This document shows, one piece after another, positions 27,992-40,840 of a stretch of 64,000 nucleotides of DNA (positions are counted from its first letter, which is position 1; every line of letters begins with the position of its first letter). The notes beneath the pieces were generated by a model. The model was given only the letters and a program-made list of their open reading frames with translations, did not search any database and had not been told where the DNA came from. The position numbers were made by a program, and so were the translations under genes. The DNA is from Bog-752 sp963799395 (lineage in GTDB: Bacteria; Actinomycetota; Thermoleophilia; UBA2241), in NCBI GenBank assembly GCA_963799395.1, contig CAWCWZ010000040.1:1-64000 (forward strand), given 5' to 3'.

Positions 27992-28982
<991 letters not shown>

Positions 28983-28986
<4 letters not shown>

Positions 28987-29747
28987 GCGCCTTCTCGACC
29001 TTCCTGGGCAAGGAGCGCCGCGAGACCTTCAGGACGTGGCGCCTGTGGATCGTGCCCGGCATCCTGCTGTTCCTGGCCCTGTCGTCGCCGGTGCTCACCA
29101 AGCTCACGCCCGAGCTTCTCAAGGCCACCGCCAACTCGCAGCCCGGCGTCGTGATCCACATCCCGCCGCCCACGGCCCGCGACTCGTACCTGCAGTTCAT
29201 GGGCAACCTCGCCCAGCTCGTGATCATCGCCGTCATCATCGCCGGCGCGGCCACGATCTCGTCGGAGCGCCGCGCCGGGACCGCCGTCCTGGTGCTCACC
29301 AAGCCGATCTCGCGAGCCGGCTTCGTGGTCGCCAAAGCGATCTCGCAGCTCGTCGTCCTGGTCGTCGCCACGGTCCTCGGCGTGGCCGTCTGCATCGGCG
29401 TGACCGTCCTCCTGTTCGGCGGCGGATCGGTCGCGGCGTTCGTCGAAGCCGCCGCGCTGTGGCTGGCCTTTGCCGCCATGACCCTGATGCTCATGGTGAT
29501 GCTCTCGGCGGCCATGCGCGGTCAGGCGCCGGCCATCGGCGCCGGCGTCGGGGTGTGGGTCGCGCTGTTCGTCCTCACGGGGCTGCCGCTCATCCGCGAC
29601 CACAGTCCGGCCGGCCTGCTGGCCGCCAACGACGCCGCTCTGCGCGGCCGCGATGTCGCCCTGCTGTGGCCGCTCGCGACCACCGCCGTCGCCGGCGCCG
29701 TGTTCCTGGCCGCCGCGATCTGGTTCTTCAAGCGGCGCGAGCTGTAG
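28983..29747 (+). CDS. ABC-2 type permease (YxlG-like)
   Basis: Membrane subunit, 254 residues, with six predicted helices. The segment after helix 2, SSERRAGTAVLVLTKPISR, is the typical ABC-2 permease coupling region. Starting at GTG in a GTGA overlap, it is the third gene of the operon. A GC hairpin follows 4 nt after the stop. Confidence 0.9.
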
Positions 29748-29751
29748 CCCG

Positions 29752-29772
29752 GCGGCGCCTCGACGGCGCCGC
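29752..29772. terminator. GC hairpin after the ABC operon
   Basis: 8-bp stem GCGGCGCC/GGCGCCGC with a 5-nt loop, 4 nt after the permease stop and between convergent genes (comEC ends at 29831). There is no U-tract. Confidence 0.45.
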
Positions 29773-29830
29773 GGGCGCGGCCAGTGGCCCTGCGACGGCG
29801 CGGCGCCGGCAGCGGCCGCGCCGCGGCCCG

Positions 29831-32257
29831 TCACGGCGGCCGCGCCGCCGCTACCGTCAACCCCCGCGGCCCGGCGGTCAGCGTGACGTCGCCGTTGCGG
29901 TCGGTGCGCAGAAGCGGCACGCCGTGCCCGGCCATGAGGGCGAGCATCGCCCGAGTCGGATGGCCGAAGGTATTGGGTCCGACCGACACGATCGCCAGGC
30001 GTGGCCTGAGATCGGCCAGCAGACGGTCGTCGAGCCCGCCGACCGAGCCGTGATGCGGCAGCTCGACGATCGCGCAGGGGCCGAGGGCGAGCGGTTCGAG
30101 CGCCTCGGCCTCGGCGTCGCCGGGCAGCAGCACGCTCTGCCCGTCGAGGGTGACCACGACCACGAGGGCGCAGTCGTTCTCGTCCTGGTTGTCGGTGCCG
30201 CCGCTCTGACCGGTGGGCACCACCGCGAGACGGCCGCCGTCGATGGCGATCGACAGGCGGGCGGTGCAGGCGTGCACCGGCACCCTCGCCGAGCGCAGCT
30301 CGGAGACGACATGGTCGAGCGCCGCCGACGGCACCACGGGCTGCGGCACCAGGGCTTCGCCGATGGGGATCTGGCCGAGCACGTCGGACAGTCCGGCGGT
30401 GTGGTCGGCGTGGCCGTGCGAGAGCACGAGCAGGTCGATGCGCCGCACACCGTGGCGCCGCAGGCAGGCCGCCAGCGGCGTGGGCCCGGCGTCGATCAGG
30501 ACGGTGGGTCCGCGGGGCTCCTGCAGCAGTGCCGCCGCGCCCTCGCCCACGCTCAGCACGGTGAGGGTGGGCCAGGTGGGCGCCGCCGGGCGCGCCGGCG
30601 CCATCGCCAGCGCCAGCGCCAGCAGCACGAAGGCCACGACCACGAGCCGGCTGCGCCGCCGGCGCCCGCCGGCGTACTCGCGCAAGGGCACGCCGGCGCG
30701 GTGGGCGAGGTAGGCGGTGGCGACCAGCGCGGCGCCGAAGAGCGCGGCGACGAGGAACCCGAGCGACAGCCCCTGCCAGCGGTAGACGGCAAACGAGGGG
30801 TGGCCGAACCAGGCGGCGACGGTGAGCAGAAAGCCGGTGAAGAGACCGGCCACGACGTTGAGCGGCATCGACAGGTCGGGAGAGACGAAGCCGACGAACA
30901 CGCTGAGCATGCCGAGGAACATGATGGGCCCCAGCACGAACCCACCGACGATGTTGGCCGGTACCGCCACGAGCGAGGTCTGACCGAAGGTCGCCACCGA
31001 CACCGGCGCCGTCGAAAGGCTGGCCGCGGTGGTGATGGCGGCCGGTTCGCCCAGCCAGCGCGGCAGAACGGCCAGGGCGTGTGTGAGCGGCCGCGCCAGC
31101 AGCAGCAGGCCGGCGACCGCCGCAAACGAAAGCTGGAAGCTGACGTCGAACAGCACCGCCGGACTGCGTGTGAGCATGAACGCCGCCGGCACGAGCCAGA
31201 GGAACCAGCCGTCGGAAGCTCGCGACGAAAGCCCGGCCAGGAGCGCGACGACGCCCGACACGCCGGCTCGCACGATCGACGGCGTCGCCCCCGTGACCAC
31301 CACATACAGGATCACCGACGGGATGAGGATGAACGAACGAAGGTCGCGGCGCACGCGGGCGAGGGTGAGGACGAACGAGCCCATGGTGCACAGCAGCACG
31401 ACGTTCTCGCCGGACACGGCGAGGATGTGCAGGAGACCGCTGCGACGCATGTCGTCGACAGGGCCGGCCGGCACGGCCTGCTGGTCGCCCAGCACCATCG
31501 CCTCGAGCACCTCGCGCACCGGAGAACGCAGGCCGCGACGGATGTGGCCGCGGGCGGCGAGGCGCAGGCGGTCGATCAGACCGCCGACGCCGCCGCGCCG
31601 CCCGGTCAGGCGCAGCGAGGCGAGCGGCGCGGCGAGCACGACGTGCTCGCCGCGCCGCTCGAGGTAACGCCCGTAGTCGAAGGCGCCGGGCTTGGCCACC
31701 GGAAGAGCCTCGATCTGGGCCGCCGGCAGTCGCAGACGCGTGCCTTCGACCAGCGGCCCGAGCGACGTGAAGGGCGGCGGCGGCGCCGTGCCGAGGTCGA
31801 GTGTCAGAGGCGCGCGCTCGGCGACGGCGGCGCCGTCGACCGCGGTGACCTCGACGTCGAGCGTGAGGCGCTCGCCGCTCACCTTGGGCAGCGTCAACGC
31901 GGTCGCCTGCAGGTCCACCGTGTGGCCGACGAATCGCGTCAGACGGCTGTGCGCCTGCGCGTCGAGCCGGGCCGAACCGACCATGAGCCCGGCGACCGCG
32001 ACCGGCGGCAGCAGGCCGGGGAGAGCCGAGCCGCACAGACGCCGGCGCCACACCGCCGGCGACCCGGCAGCGCCCGGGGCGCTGGCGGCCACCTGGGGCG
32101 ACCGCCCGGGATTCCGAGCCGCACAGGCGAGCGCCCAGAGCGCGACCACGCCGACGAGGCCCAGGGCCGCCCCCTGGGACGGCCGGAAGGCCAGCGCGGC
32201 GACGAGACCGCCAACGTAGGCGCCGACCAGCAGGTGGATCGTGGGCGGCGCCCGCAC
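29831..32257 (-). CDS. comEC: DNA uptake channel ComEC
   Basis: Competence protein forming the inner-membrane DNA channel, 808 residues. The order is N-terminal helices, an OB-fold DUF4131 region (about 100-210), the competence membrane core beginning HILAVSGENV, and a C-terminal metallo-beta-lactamase domain (about 555-808) with LSHGHADHTAG. That C-terminal domain may act as the nuclease that degrades one strand. It follows comEA by 12 nt. Full-length ComEC and ComEA together argue for, but do not prove, natural transformation. Confidence 0.93.
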   Translation of the reverse strand: MRAPPTIHLLVGAYVGGLVAALAFRPSQGAALGLVGVVALWALACAARNPGRSPQVAASAPGAAGSPAVWRRRLCGSALPGLLPPVAVAGLMVGSARLDAQAHSRLTRFVGHTVDLQATALTLPKVSGERLTLDVEVTAVDGAAVAERAPLTLDLGTAPPPPFTSLGPLVEGTRLRLPAAQIEALPVAKPGAFDYGRYLERRGEHVVLAAPLASLRLTGRRGGVGGLIDRLRLAARGHIRRGLRSPVREVLEAMVLGDQQAVPAGPVDDMRRSGLLHILAVSGENVVLLCTMGSFVLTLARVRRDLRSFILIPSVILYVVVTGATPSIVRAGVSGVVALLAGLSSRASDGWFLWLVPAAFMLTRSPAVLFDVSFQLSFAAVAGLLLLARPLTHALAVLPRWLGEPAAITTAASLSTAPVSVATFGQTSLVAVPANIVGGFVLGPIMFLGMLSVFVGFVSPDLSMPLNVVAGLFTGFLLTVAAWFGHPSFAVYRWQGLSLGFLVAALFGAALVATAYLAHRAGVPLREYAGGRRRRSRLVVVAFVLLALALAMAPARPAAPTWPTLTVLSVGEGAAALLQEPRGPTVLIDAGPTPLAACLRRHGVRRIDLLVLSHGHADHTAGLSDVLGQIPIGEALVPQPVVPSAALDHVVSELRSARVPVHACTARLSIAIDGGRLAVVPTGQSGGTDNQDENDCALVVVVTLDGQSVLLPGDAEAEALEPLALGPCAIVELPHHGSVGGLDDRLLADLRPRLAIVSVGPNTFGHPTRAMLALMAGHGVPLLRTDRNGDVTLTAGPRGLTVAAARPP

Positions 32258-32269
32258 GCGGCGGTGTTC

Positions 32270-32920
32270 CTAGACCGTGACGAGCGGCTGCAGGGTGGCG
32301 AACTTGGCGTCGCCGATGCCGGACACGTTCTTCAAGTCGTCGACGCTCTTGAAGCCCCCGTTGGCCGTACGGTAGTCGATGATCTTCTGGGCGGTGGCCG
32401 GCCCGACGCCGGGCAGGGCGTCGAGTTCCTCGGCGGTGGCGCTGTTCAGGTTGACCGGCGCGGCCGGGACGGCCGTGCCGGCCGCCCCCGCCGCGCCGGT
32501 CGCCGCGCCGCCGCTCGCTGCGCCGGCGACCGCCACGGCGCCGGCGTTCGCGGCACCGCGAACCGGCACGACGACCTGCTGGCCGTCGAGGAGCTTCGCG
32601 GCCAGGTTGACGGCCTGCAACTGCGCCTTGGCGCCGGCGCCGCCGGCGGCGGCGAGCAGGTCGGCGACGCGCGCGCCGGGCGCCAGGTGGTAGACGCCCG
32701 GGCGCCGTACGGCGCCGCACACGTAGACCACGAGCTCCTGGGGAGTCGCCGACGCACTCGGCGCGGCGGAGGCCGTCGGCGCAAAGGACGAGAGGCCGAG
32801 GAGGCTCTGCCCACCGGCCGGCGCCGCCGTCCGCGCGGAGAACAGGTAACGAGCGCCGAGCACCGCGACCACCAGCGCCAGGCCGATATAGACGTACGCC
32901 TGGCGGCGCGAGATGTCCAT
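32270..32920 (-). CDS. comEA: Competence DNA-binding protein ComEA
   Basis: Membrane-anchored DNA receptor, 216 residues: one N-terminal helix (about residues 10-28), a low-complexity linker, an SLBB domain (VVYVCGAVRRPGVY) and a C-terminal helix-hairpin-helix pair (LDALPGVGPATAQKIIDYR and SGIGDAKF). An Ala/Gly run of about 40 residues joins the two domains. The 217 nt upstream, to the leuS end, contain no gene. Confidence 0.93.
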   Translation of the reverse strand: MDISRRQAYVYIGLALVVAVLGARYLFSARTAAPAGGQSLLGLSSFAPTASAAPSASATPQELVVYVCGAVRRPGVYHLAPGARVADLLAAAGGAGAKAQLQAVNLAAKLLDGQQVVVPVRGAANAGAVAVAGAASGGAATGAAGAAGTAVPAAPVNLNSATAEELDALPGVGPATAQKIIDYRTANGGFKSVDDLKNVSGIGDAKFATLQPLVTV

Positions 32921-33137
32921 GGTGAACCTCCGGAACTGGGCCTGCGGACCGATGCCACGGAGGCTAGCCCCCCAGCCGCGCCGCCGTCAGCCGCGCGGCC
33001 GCGGGCGCGGGGTGGCGATCGACTGTCGCGGCGGTGGACGACACGGCCGCAGGCGACGCGACGGGCAGGCGGGGGAGCGGACAGGCCCGACGCGGCGGAC
33101 AGACGGAAGGGACGAGGCGGGCGCGAGCTTGTTCTTG

Positions 33138-35683
<2,546 letters not shown>

Positions 35684-35809
35684 CGCAAGCGCAAACGCGC
35701 GCGGCGTCTCGGCGCGCCCGCAGGGCCCGCGCCGCCGCGCGCCGTCGCCTAGTATACCGGGCGCCGGACCGCGGCGGCGCGAACTCCGCTGCGGGCTCGG
35801 GGGCGCGAG

Positions 35810-35837
35810 TTGCGAGCCCAAGGCGCGATGGTATACT
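35810..35837 (+). promoter_or_regulatory. tRNA-Ala promoter
   Basis: TTGCGA (35810-35815), 16-nt spacer, TATACT (35832-35837) with an upstream TG. Transcription would start about 30 nt before the tRNA. Confidence 0.55.
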
Positions 35838-35874
35838 CAACCGTCGCCGGCCGCGGGCCGGCGTACCCCGCGGT

Positions 35875-35950
35875 GGGGGTATAGCTCAGTTGGGAGAGCG
35901 TTTGGCTGGCAGCCAAAAGGTCACCGGTTCGAGCCCGGTTACCTCCACCA
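35875..35950 (+). tRNA. tRNA-Ala (GGC)
   Basis: A 76-nt tRNA with the acceptor stem GGGGGTA/TACCTCC, which contains the G3:U70 alanine identity pair. The anticodon loop CTGGCAG gives GGC. D- and T-loops (GGTTCGAGCCC) are canonical and CCA is encoded. It marks the left edge of a lower-GC insert. Confidence 0.96.
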
Positions 35951-35990
35951 ATCACTAGCATTATAGTAGGCCATTTCGGCCGTTAGCATT

Positions 35991-36024
35991 GAGCCTGTCA
36001 CCCCTATGGATGGCGGGCTCTTTT
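35991..36024 (+). terminator. Candidate tRNA-Ala terminator
   Basis: GAGCC (35991-35995) can pair with GGGCTC (36015-36020), followed by TTTT. A smaller GGCC-atttc-GGCC hairpin precedes it. The stem is short, so this is weak. Confidence 0.35.
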
Positions 36025-37200
36025 CGTTGAGTTCGAGCTATCTGGGAAATCACCCAAACAAGACTCGAACCAGCAGCTCATCAGAGGTGGGCGTTTCGTC
36101 ATTAGCCGAGATGTGCTCGAGTTTCGTGGTGGTGACGCCAGCCGACTTCGGCCGCGGACTGGGCTGCTGTAGTACTCTGCCACAGCTTCGAATGACTCTT
36201 TCGGCTCCCAGGTCATGTCCGGATACGTCACGCCATGACGTCCGTCATCGTAGAACTTCACGATGCTGTAGCTCGCCATGTCGAGGTCGTGCAGGGAATC
36301 CTCATTGGAGGGGCTTTGCGGAAACACGAACGTAAAGACAAAGGCACTGTCCACGCCAACGCTGTCGAACGCCTTGAGTGATTCGACGACCTCGCGGGCC
36401 GGCAGCGCTTCATCGCGCACGTACTGCCCTTTCAGGCGCGGCTGGACGAACCTGCCCAGTAGCGGGATCTGGTGCATGACCAGCGTCTTTACGTCCACGA
36501 TGTTGAAGGCTTGCCCGCCGGCGTCCTCGGCTCCTTGATAGGTGCAGCAGCCAAACTCCATGATCGCCACTGGTTTGTCATGGGCCAAGAGCGGTTTGAG
36601 CATGTCCGTATAGCGATCATTGATCCGCGTTGCTCGGTAGTGATCGACACCGATGAAGTCAAACGACTCCCAGTCGATGTCCTCGAAGGGTAGCGACGCG
36701 TAGGTAATGGGGCCTTGGTAGACCTGGCGCACGGACTCGACCACGTGGGACAGGTAGTCGTTGAGCGGCCCGTTGTGCTTGCCGGCCTTCACGTCGCCAT
36801 CGCGAAAGGCGTGGCGCATCCGAGATAAAACCGAGCCGCCTGAGACAATGCCCTTCATGAACAGCGTCAGCTCGCTGCCGACGCTCATCACCAGCTTGTC
36901 GGGGTATTGCTGGCGGAGTTTCTCGGCTACCTCGGCTGCTTTGGCCGTGTAGGCAAGGGTTGTTTCAGGGCTCTTGTTCCAGAGCTCTGGGGAAAGCCAG
37001 ACCTCAAGTCCTAGCCCCAATGCGTCTTCAGAGGCAACCGCCAAACGGCCGAGATCCTTGCTGCAGATTCTGACAGCGTTGCAGTGCAAGTCGTCTCGGA
37101 TGATCTCCAGCTCACGATGAACCGTCTGGGGGTTGTAATCCTTGCGCCAATCACCGTCGAGATAGCGGCCGACGTCGTAACAGACTCCTCTGCGCTGCAT
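36004..37200 (-). CDS. Glycoside-hydrolase-like TIM-barrel protein (family often labelled 'abortive infection')
   Basis: A 398-residue protein beginning MQRRGVCYDVG, with the look of a (beta/alpha)8 glycosidase: GVDHYRA mid-protein and MEFGCCTYQGAEDAGG, where the Glu could be catalytic, then VFTFVFP near the end. Actinobacterial relatives are often annotated as abortive infection or cellulase-like proteins; I know of no proven function. It follows a MarR gene by 1 nt. Base composition is clearly lower in GC than its neighbours, suggesting transfer. The last about 45 residues are Ser/Arg/Pro-rich and may be read in a wrong frame. Confidence 0.65.
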   Translation of the reverse strand: MQRRGVCYDVGRYLDGDWRKDYNPQTVHRELEIIRDDLHCNAVRICSKDLGRLAVASEDALGLGLEVWLSPELWNKSPETTLAYTAKAAEVAEKLRQQYPDKLVMSVGSELTLFMKGIVSGGSVLSRMRHAFRDGDVKAGKHNGPLNDYLSHVVESVRQVYQGPITYASLPFEDIDWESFDFIGVDHYRATRINDRYTDMLKPLLAHDKPVAIMEFGCCTYQGAEDAGGQAFNIVDVKTLVMHQIPLLGRFVQPRLKGQYVRDEALPAREVVESLKAFDSVGVDSAFVFTFVFPQSPSNEDSLHDLDMASYSIVKFYDDGRHGVTYPDMTWEPKESFEAVAEYYSSPVRGRSRLASPPRNSSTSRLMTKRPPLMSCWFESCLGDFPDSSNSTKRARHP

Positions 37201-37201
37201 A

Positions 37202-37645
37202 TTAGGAGTGCCGCCTCTCTGGCCGTTGAAACGCGGCCTCAAATCGTTGCAGGAAGCCAAAGAGAGCATCCAATTCCTGCACGTTGAACGTCTGCCTCAG
37301 AACCTCTTGCTCGGTCTTGAGGATGGCTTCCGCCCGACTGAGCACATCTGCGCCCGCGGAGGTGAGGGAGAGATAGAAGGACTTTCTGTCGCCGACTCTT
37401 TGGTTACGCTGCACCAGCTCGCGGTGCTCCAGCCCAACAACAAGACGATGCATTGTCTGCGGTGTGACTGAAGCAACATCCGCTAACTTAGCCATGTTTA
37501 TGTCGGGATAGCGATCGATGTGGAGCAGTACTCCTGCCTGGGATGGCGTTATGCCGAGTGGGCGCAACGCTTCTGCGAAGGCCATTCCCATGGCATGTTC
37601 AGCCCGGTGGAGTTGATTGCCGACGTGGTAGTGAGAAGTTGTCAT
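37202..37645 (-). CDS. MarR-family transcriptional regulator
   Basis: A 147-residue winged-helix regulator. The core ITPSQAGVLLHIDRYPDINMAKLADVASVTPQTMHRLV carries the recognition helix, and GDRKSFYLSLT is the beta wing. The ATG at 37645 is preferred over the upstream start. An 18-bp palindrome lies about 10 nt upstream, in a position to block its own translation or transcription start. It is in an operon with the glycosidase-like gene, so that gene is its likely target. Lower GC than the flanks. Confidence 0.88.
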   Translation of the reverse strand: MTTSHYHVGNQLHRAEHAMGMAFAEALRPLGITPSQAGVLLHIDRYPDINMAKLADVASVTPQTMHRLVVGLEHRELVQRNQRVGDRKSFYLSLTSAGADVLSRAEAILKTEQEVLRQTFNVQELDALFGFLQRFEAAFQRPERRHS

Positions 37646-37655
37646 AGGCACAAGT

Positions 37656-37673
37656 TTATTAGCATGCTGATAA
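37656..37673. promoter_or_regulatory. MarR operator palindrome
   Basis: TTATTAGCATGCTGATAA, an 18-nt palindrome with one mismatched pair, in an AT-rich stretch just before the MarR start. The TTAT...ATAA geometry is typical of MarR sites. Confidence 0.65.
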
Positions 37674-37784
37674 AAATGCAATGCGCTGGCGCCGCTCGTC
37701 CCACTGCCGACCGAGCGCGTCGTGGAGATGGTCGGCCCGACACTGGTGCGCCATCTCGTGGAGACACTGACGACGCGGGTCTGA
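37674..37784 (+). pseudogene. Truncated 3' end of an unidentified gene
   Basis: An open stretch encoding about 33 residues that read like a real C-terminus (ALAPLVPLPTERVVEMV... to LTTRV), ending in TGA at 37782-37784. It has high GC and normal composition, but no start. An in-frame TAA at 37671 and the abrupt change to AT-rich sequence upstream show that its 5' part is missing. It may be the host gene cut by the arrival of the MarR/glycosidase insert. The family is not recognisable. Confidence 0.5.
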
Positions 37785-37808
37785 CTACTCCGTGAGGGCG
37801 CGTGCTAC

Positions 37809-37877
37809 AATGTTATCGTGCTAGTAGGCGCTGGACTTCGTCTCGTAAGTTCGAGAGCTGTCTGGTTAGGTCCACCA
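37809..37877 (+). other. Promoter-like box followed by a tRNA 3'-end-like remnant
   Basis: TGCTACAAT (an extended -10 type) is followed by GTTCGAG at 37849-37855 and GGTTAGGTCCACCA at 37864-37877. The latter two resemble the T-arm and acceptor 3' end of tRNA-Ala at 35.93 kb (GTTCGAG, then GGTTACCTCCACCA). It could be a decayed tRNA or an attachment-site relic; the match is partial. Confidence 0.3.
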
Positions 37878-37928
37878 CTTCCGCTCACAAGAATCCGCGC
37901 AACCGCCTGCGCCGCGGCGTTGGCGAGC

Positions 37929-39337
37929 TCAGCTCGACGGGAAGTCGAAGTACCGGTGGCTCCAGCGGTAGCGCGCCAGCCGGTTCATGAGAGCGTAGCC
38001 CGTCCTGAAGGCCGGGCCGTGCTCGTCGATGCGTGACTGCGGATAGAACGCGTACCTGGTCACCGCCGAGATCGCCCGCAGCTTCTCGACGTAGGCGCTC
38101 GTGTGCCAGGGCGGCTCGAAATGGAACACCTCGATCGCGCCCCATTCCTCGAGTGACTGCGGCGGCCGGAACTCGGGCGGCAGCGCGTCGAGCAGAGGGC
38201 TCGGGAACGGCGTGTAGAGAAAGATGCCGTAGTGCTGCGTGCGGGGGTTGACCCGGCCCATCTCGTCCATCAGGTCGAACGTCTTCTCCATGTCCGAGTA
38301 GGTCTCACCGGGCAGACCGCAGAGCCACGAAACGAACGGGTCGATCGACGGCGCGAACTGGCGGAGGTTCGCCGCGGACTGCAGGATCTCGGCGGCCGTG
38401 ACGTCCTTGCAGACGAACCGCTGGATGGCTTCGGAGCCGCTCTCGCCGCCGAAATCGAGCTCCATGCAGCCGGCCCGCTCGAGCAGGCTCACGAACTCTC
38501 CGTCGTACCCGGCGAGGTAGTCGAAACGGCAGTTCGCCCGCCAGGCGACCGCGGGACCGCGCTCGAGGAGCCTCGTGCAGATGTCTTCGACGCGCTTGCG
38601 GTTGACGAAGAAGTTGTCGTCGACGGGGTCGACGATCTTCAGCTGCGGAAAGCGCCGCAGCAGGTACCGGATCTCGTCGACGACGCGTTCGGGACTCTTG
38701 CCGCGCCACTTGCGGTGATTGAAGCCGGTGTTGTAGCAGAAGCCGCAGCGGCTGGGGCAGCCGCGGCTCGTCTGCAGGTGGGCCCGGCCCGCCTGCAGCG
38801 TGGGGTACCGGGCGAGATCGAGCAGCTCGAAGGGCAGCTCGACGGGGATGGCGTCGAGGTCGACCAGGTCGGCGTCGGGCGTGCTCACGATCGCCCCGTC
38901 CGCCTTGTGGTCAGGCCCTTCACGTCGTCCAGGGGCGCGCCCGCGGCCAGCCGGTCCGCCAGCGGACCGACGACTTCCTCGCTCTCACCGCGGACGACGA
39001 CGTCGACGAGGGCGCTGGCCGCGGTCTGCTCGGGCAGCAGCGTCGGGTGGACGCCGCCCCAGACGATCGTCGTGCGCGGGCTTTCGGCGCGCACCTTGCG
39101 GGCGAACTCGAGGCCGTAGCGGATCTGGGGACCGCTCATGCAGGTCAGCCCGACGAACACGGGATCGCCCAGGGTGAGGCTGCGATAGTCGTGCAGCCTC
39201 ATGTCGGAGATGCGCACGTCGTAGCCGGCACGCTGCAGCGCGCCGGCTACATGCAGGAGCTGCAGCGGCACCTGCGGGTCGGGCGCCTTGAACCGGCCCG
39301 GAAAGACGAGCAGGACCTCGTTGCGCAGTGGCTTCAC
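37929..39337 (-). CDS. B12-binding radical SAM protein A (frameshifted)
   Basis: Cobalamin-dependent radical SAM protein of the class that includes methyltransferases and BchE-like enzymes, about 469 residues. The N-terminal about 150 residues form the B12-binding Rossmann domain (VLLVFPGR, GLTCMSG, IVWGGVHPTLLPE, VVRGESEE). The SAM domain has CPSRCGFC and later FGGESGSE. The frame breaks near 38889. A missing base would restore the normal bridge TGRIVSTPDADLVDLD, so I join the parts. As written, the TGA overlaps a GTG, which would make two coupled genes. The substrate is unknown. Divergent from radical SAM protein B. Confidence 0.8.
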
Positions 39338-39530
39338 GTGGGCGCTGACCCCCGGCGTCGTTCTCTTGCCCGGCAGTGTACGACAGTTGGACCGCAAAAG
39401 CCTCGCGTTCTCAGTGCGGAGCGCGTGTCGAAGAGCGTTCACCTGCCCTATCATTGGAAGCGCCGCCGGTGCACGGGCCAGAGTCGAGGCCGGCGCCAGA
39501 GTTCGGGTCGCGAGCACACGAGGGACCGCA

Positions 39531-40824
39531 TGCCCAGGGTAGCGTTGGTCTTTCCCTACTTTCGCACCAGAGTGGCCACCGAGATGCTCTTTCCGCCGCT
39601 CGGCGTCGCCGTGCTCGCCGGTCAGCTGCGCGCGCTCGGGAGTCGAGACGAGGGTCTTCGACTGCACGTTCTCCACGTTCGAGCGACTGGCCGCCGACCT
39701 GACCTCCTGCGAGCCCGACATCGTCGGGATCTCGTCGATGGTCAGCCTGACCCGCAACACGCTCCGCGTCGCGGAGATGGTCAGGCACGACCCTGCCGCA
39801 CAGCCTGCTGGTCAGCGGCGGGCCCCTGCCGACCGTGTTCCCGCAGCGCTTTGCCCGGCACTTCGACGTCGTCTTCAGGGGCGAGGCCGACCTGAGCTTT
39901 CCGCGCTTCTGCGCAGGACTACTTCGAGCGCGGCGCTTCGTCGCGGACGATGGGTACGCTTGCCCTCGACGCCTACGGCGGCCTGTTCGTGCCCAACCAC
40001 GGCCTGCGGGTCGACAACCCGACCGTGCACCACTCGGAGCGCGAGCTCGAGTCGTTCCCTCTGCCCGACAGGAGCGACTTCGACCACGCCGCCTACCAGG
40101 ACGAATGGCTGCGGACGACCGGCTCCAGGGTCACGTCCATCATCGCCACGCTGGGCTGTCCGTTCGGCTGCGACTTCTGCTCAAAGCCGGTCTTCGGCGA
40201 CGTCGTTCGGCGCCGCGCGCTCGACGCGGTCTTCGCCGAGATCGAACAGATCCGCGCCCTCGGCTACGACGGGCTGTGGATCGCCGACGACACCTTCACG
40301 TTGAACCTGCCCCACGTCCACGAGTTCTGCCGGCGGATGGCCGGACGAGGGATGAGCTGGAGCTGCCTCTCGCGCGCCAACGGTATCGACACCGCGACCG
40401 TGGGCCTGATGAAGGAAGCGGGCTGCCGCAGGGTCTACCTCGGCCTCGAGTCGGGCAGCCAGACGACCCTCGAGCTCATGAACAAGCAGGTCACCGTCGC
40501 CGACGGGGTCCGCGCCGTGCGGCTGTATCGCGAGGCGGGCATCGAGGCGGCCGGCTTTTCATCGTCGGCTACCCGGGCGAGACTGTGGCGTCGATCGAGG
40601 AGACGCTCAGCCTGGCGCTGGCGCTGCCGCTCGACGAGATCTCCTTCAACGTCCCCTATCCGCTGCCCGGCTCCCGGCTGTTCACCCGGCTCGGCGGGCC
40701 CGACGACGGCGCCGACTGGGACGAAGAGAACGAGGTCACCTTCCTGTACCGCTCCGAGTTCGACACCGACTGGCTGCGGCGCCGGATCGACGAGACCATG
40801 GCGGCCTTCGCGCGCCGTCGCTGA
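39531..40824 (+). CDS. B12-binding radical SAM protein B (four frame breaks)
   Basis: Second cobalamin-type radical SAM protein, about 430 residues when frames are followed. It begins MPRVALVFPYFRTR, then EMLFPPLGVAVLAGQLRALG, CTFSTFERL, SGGPLPTVFPQRFARHFDVV and FRGEADLSF (B12 domain). The cluster motif CPFGCDFC follows, then LGLESGSQ and FIVGYPGET. Breaks fall at about 39643, 39791, 39917 and 40558, three in the +1 direction and the last needing an inserted T in a T-run. It ends 16 nt from the convergent protein C gene. Its B12 domain resembles that of protein C, suggesting duplication. Confidence 0.78.
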
Positions 40825-40840
40825 CCGGCGCCGCCGGCCC

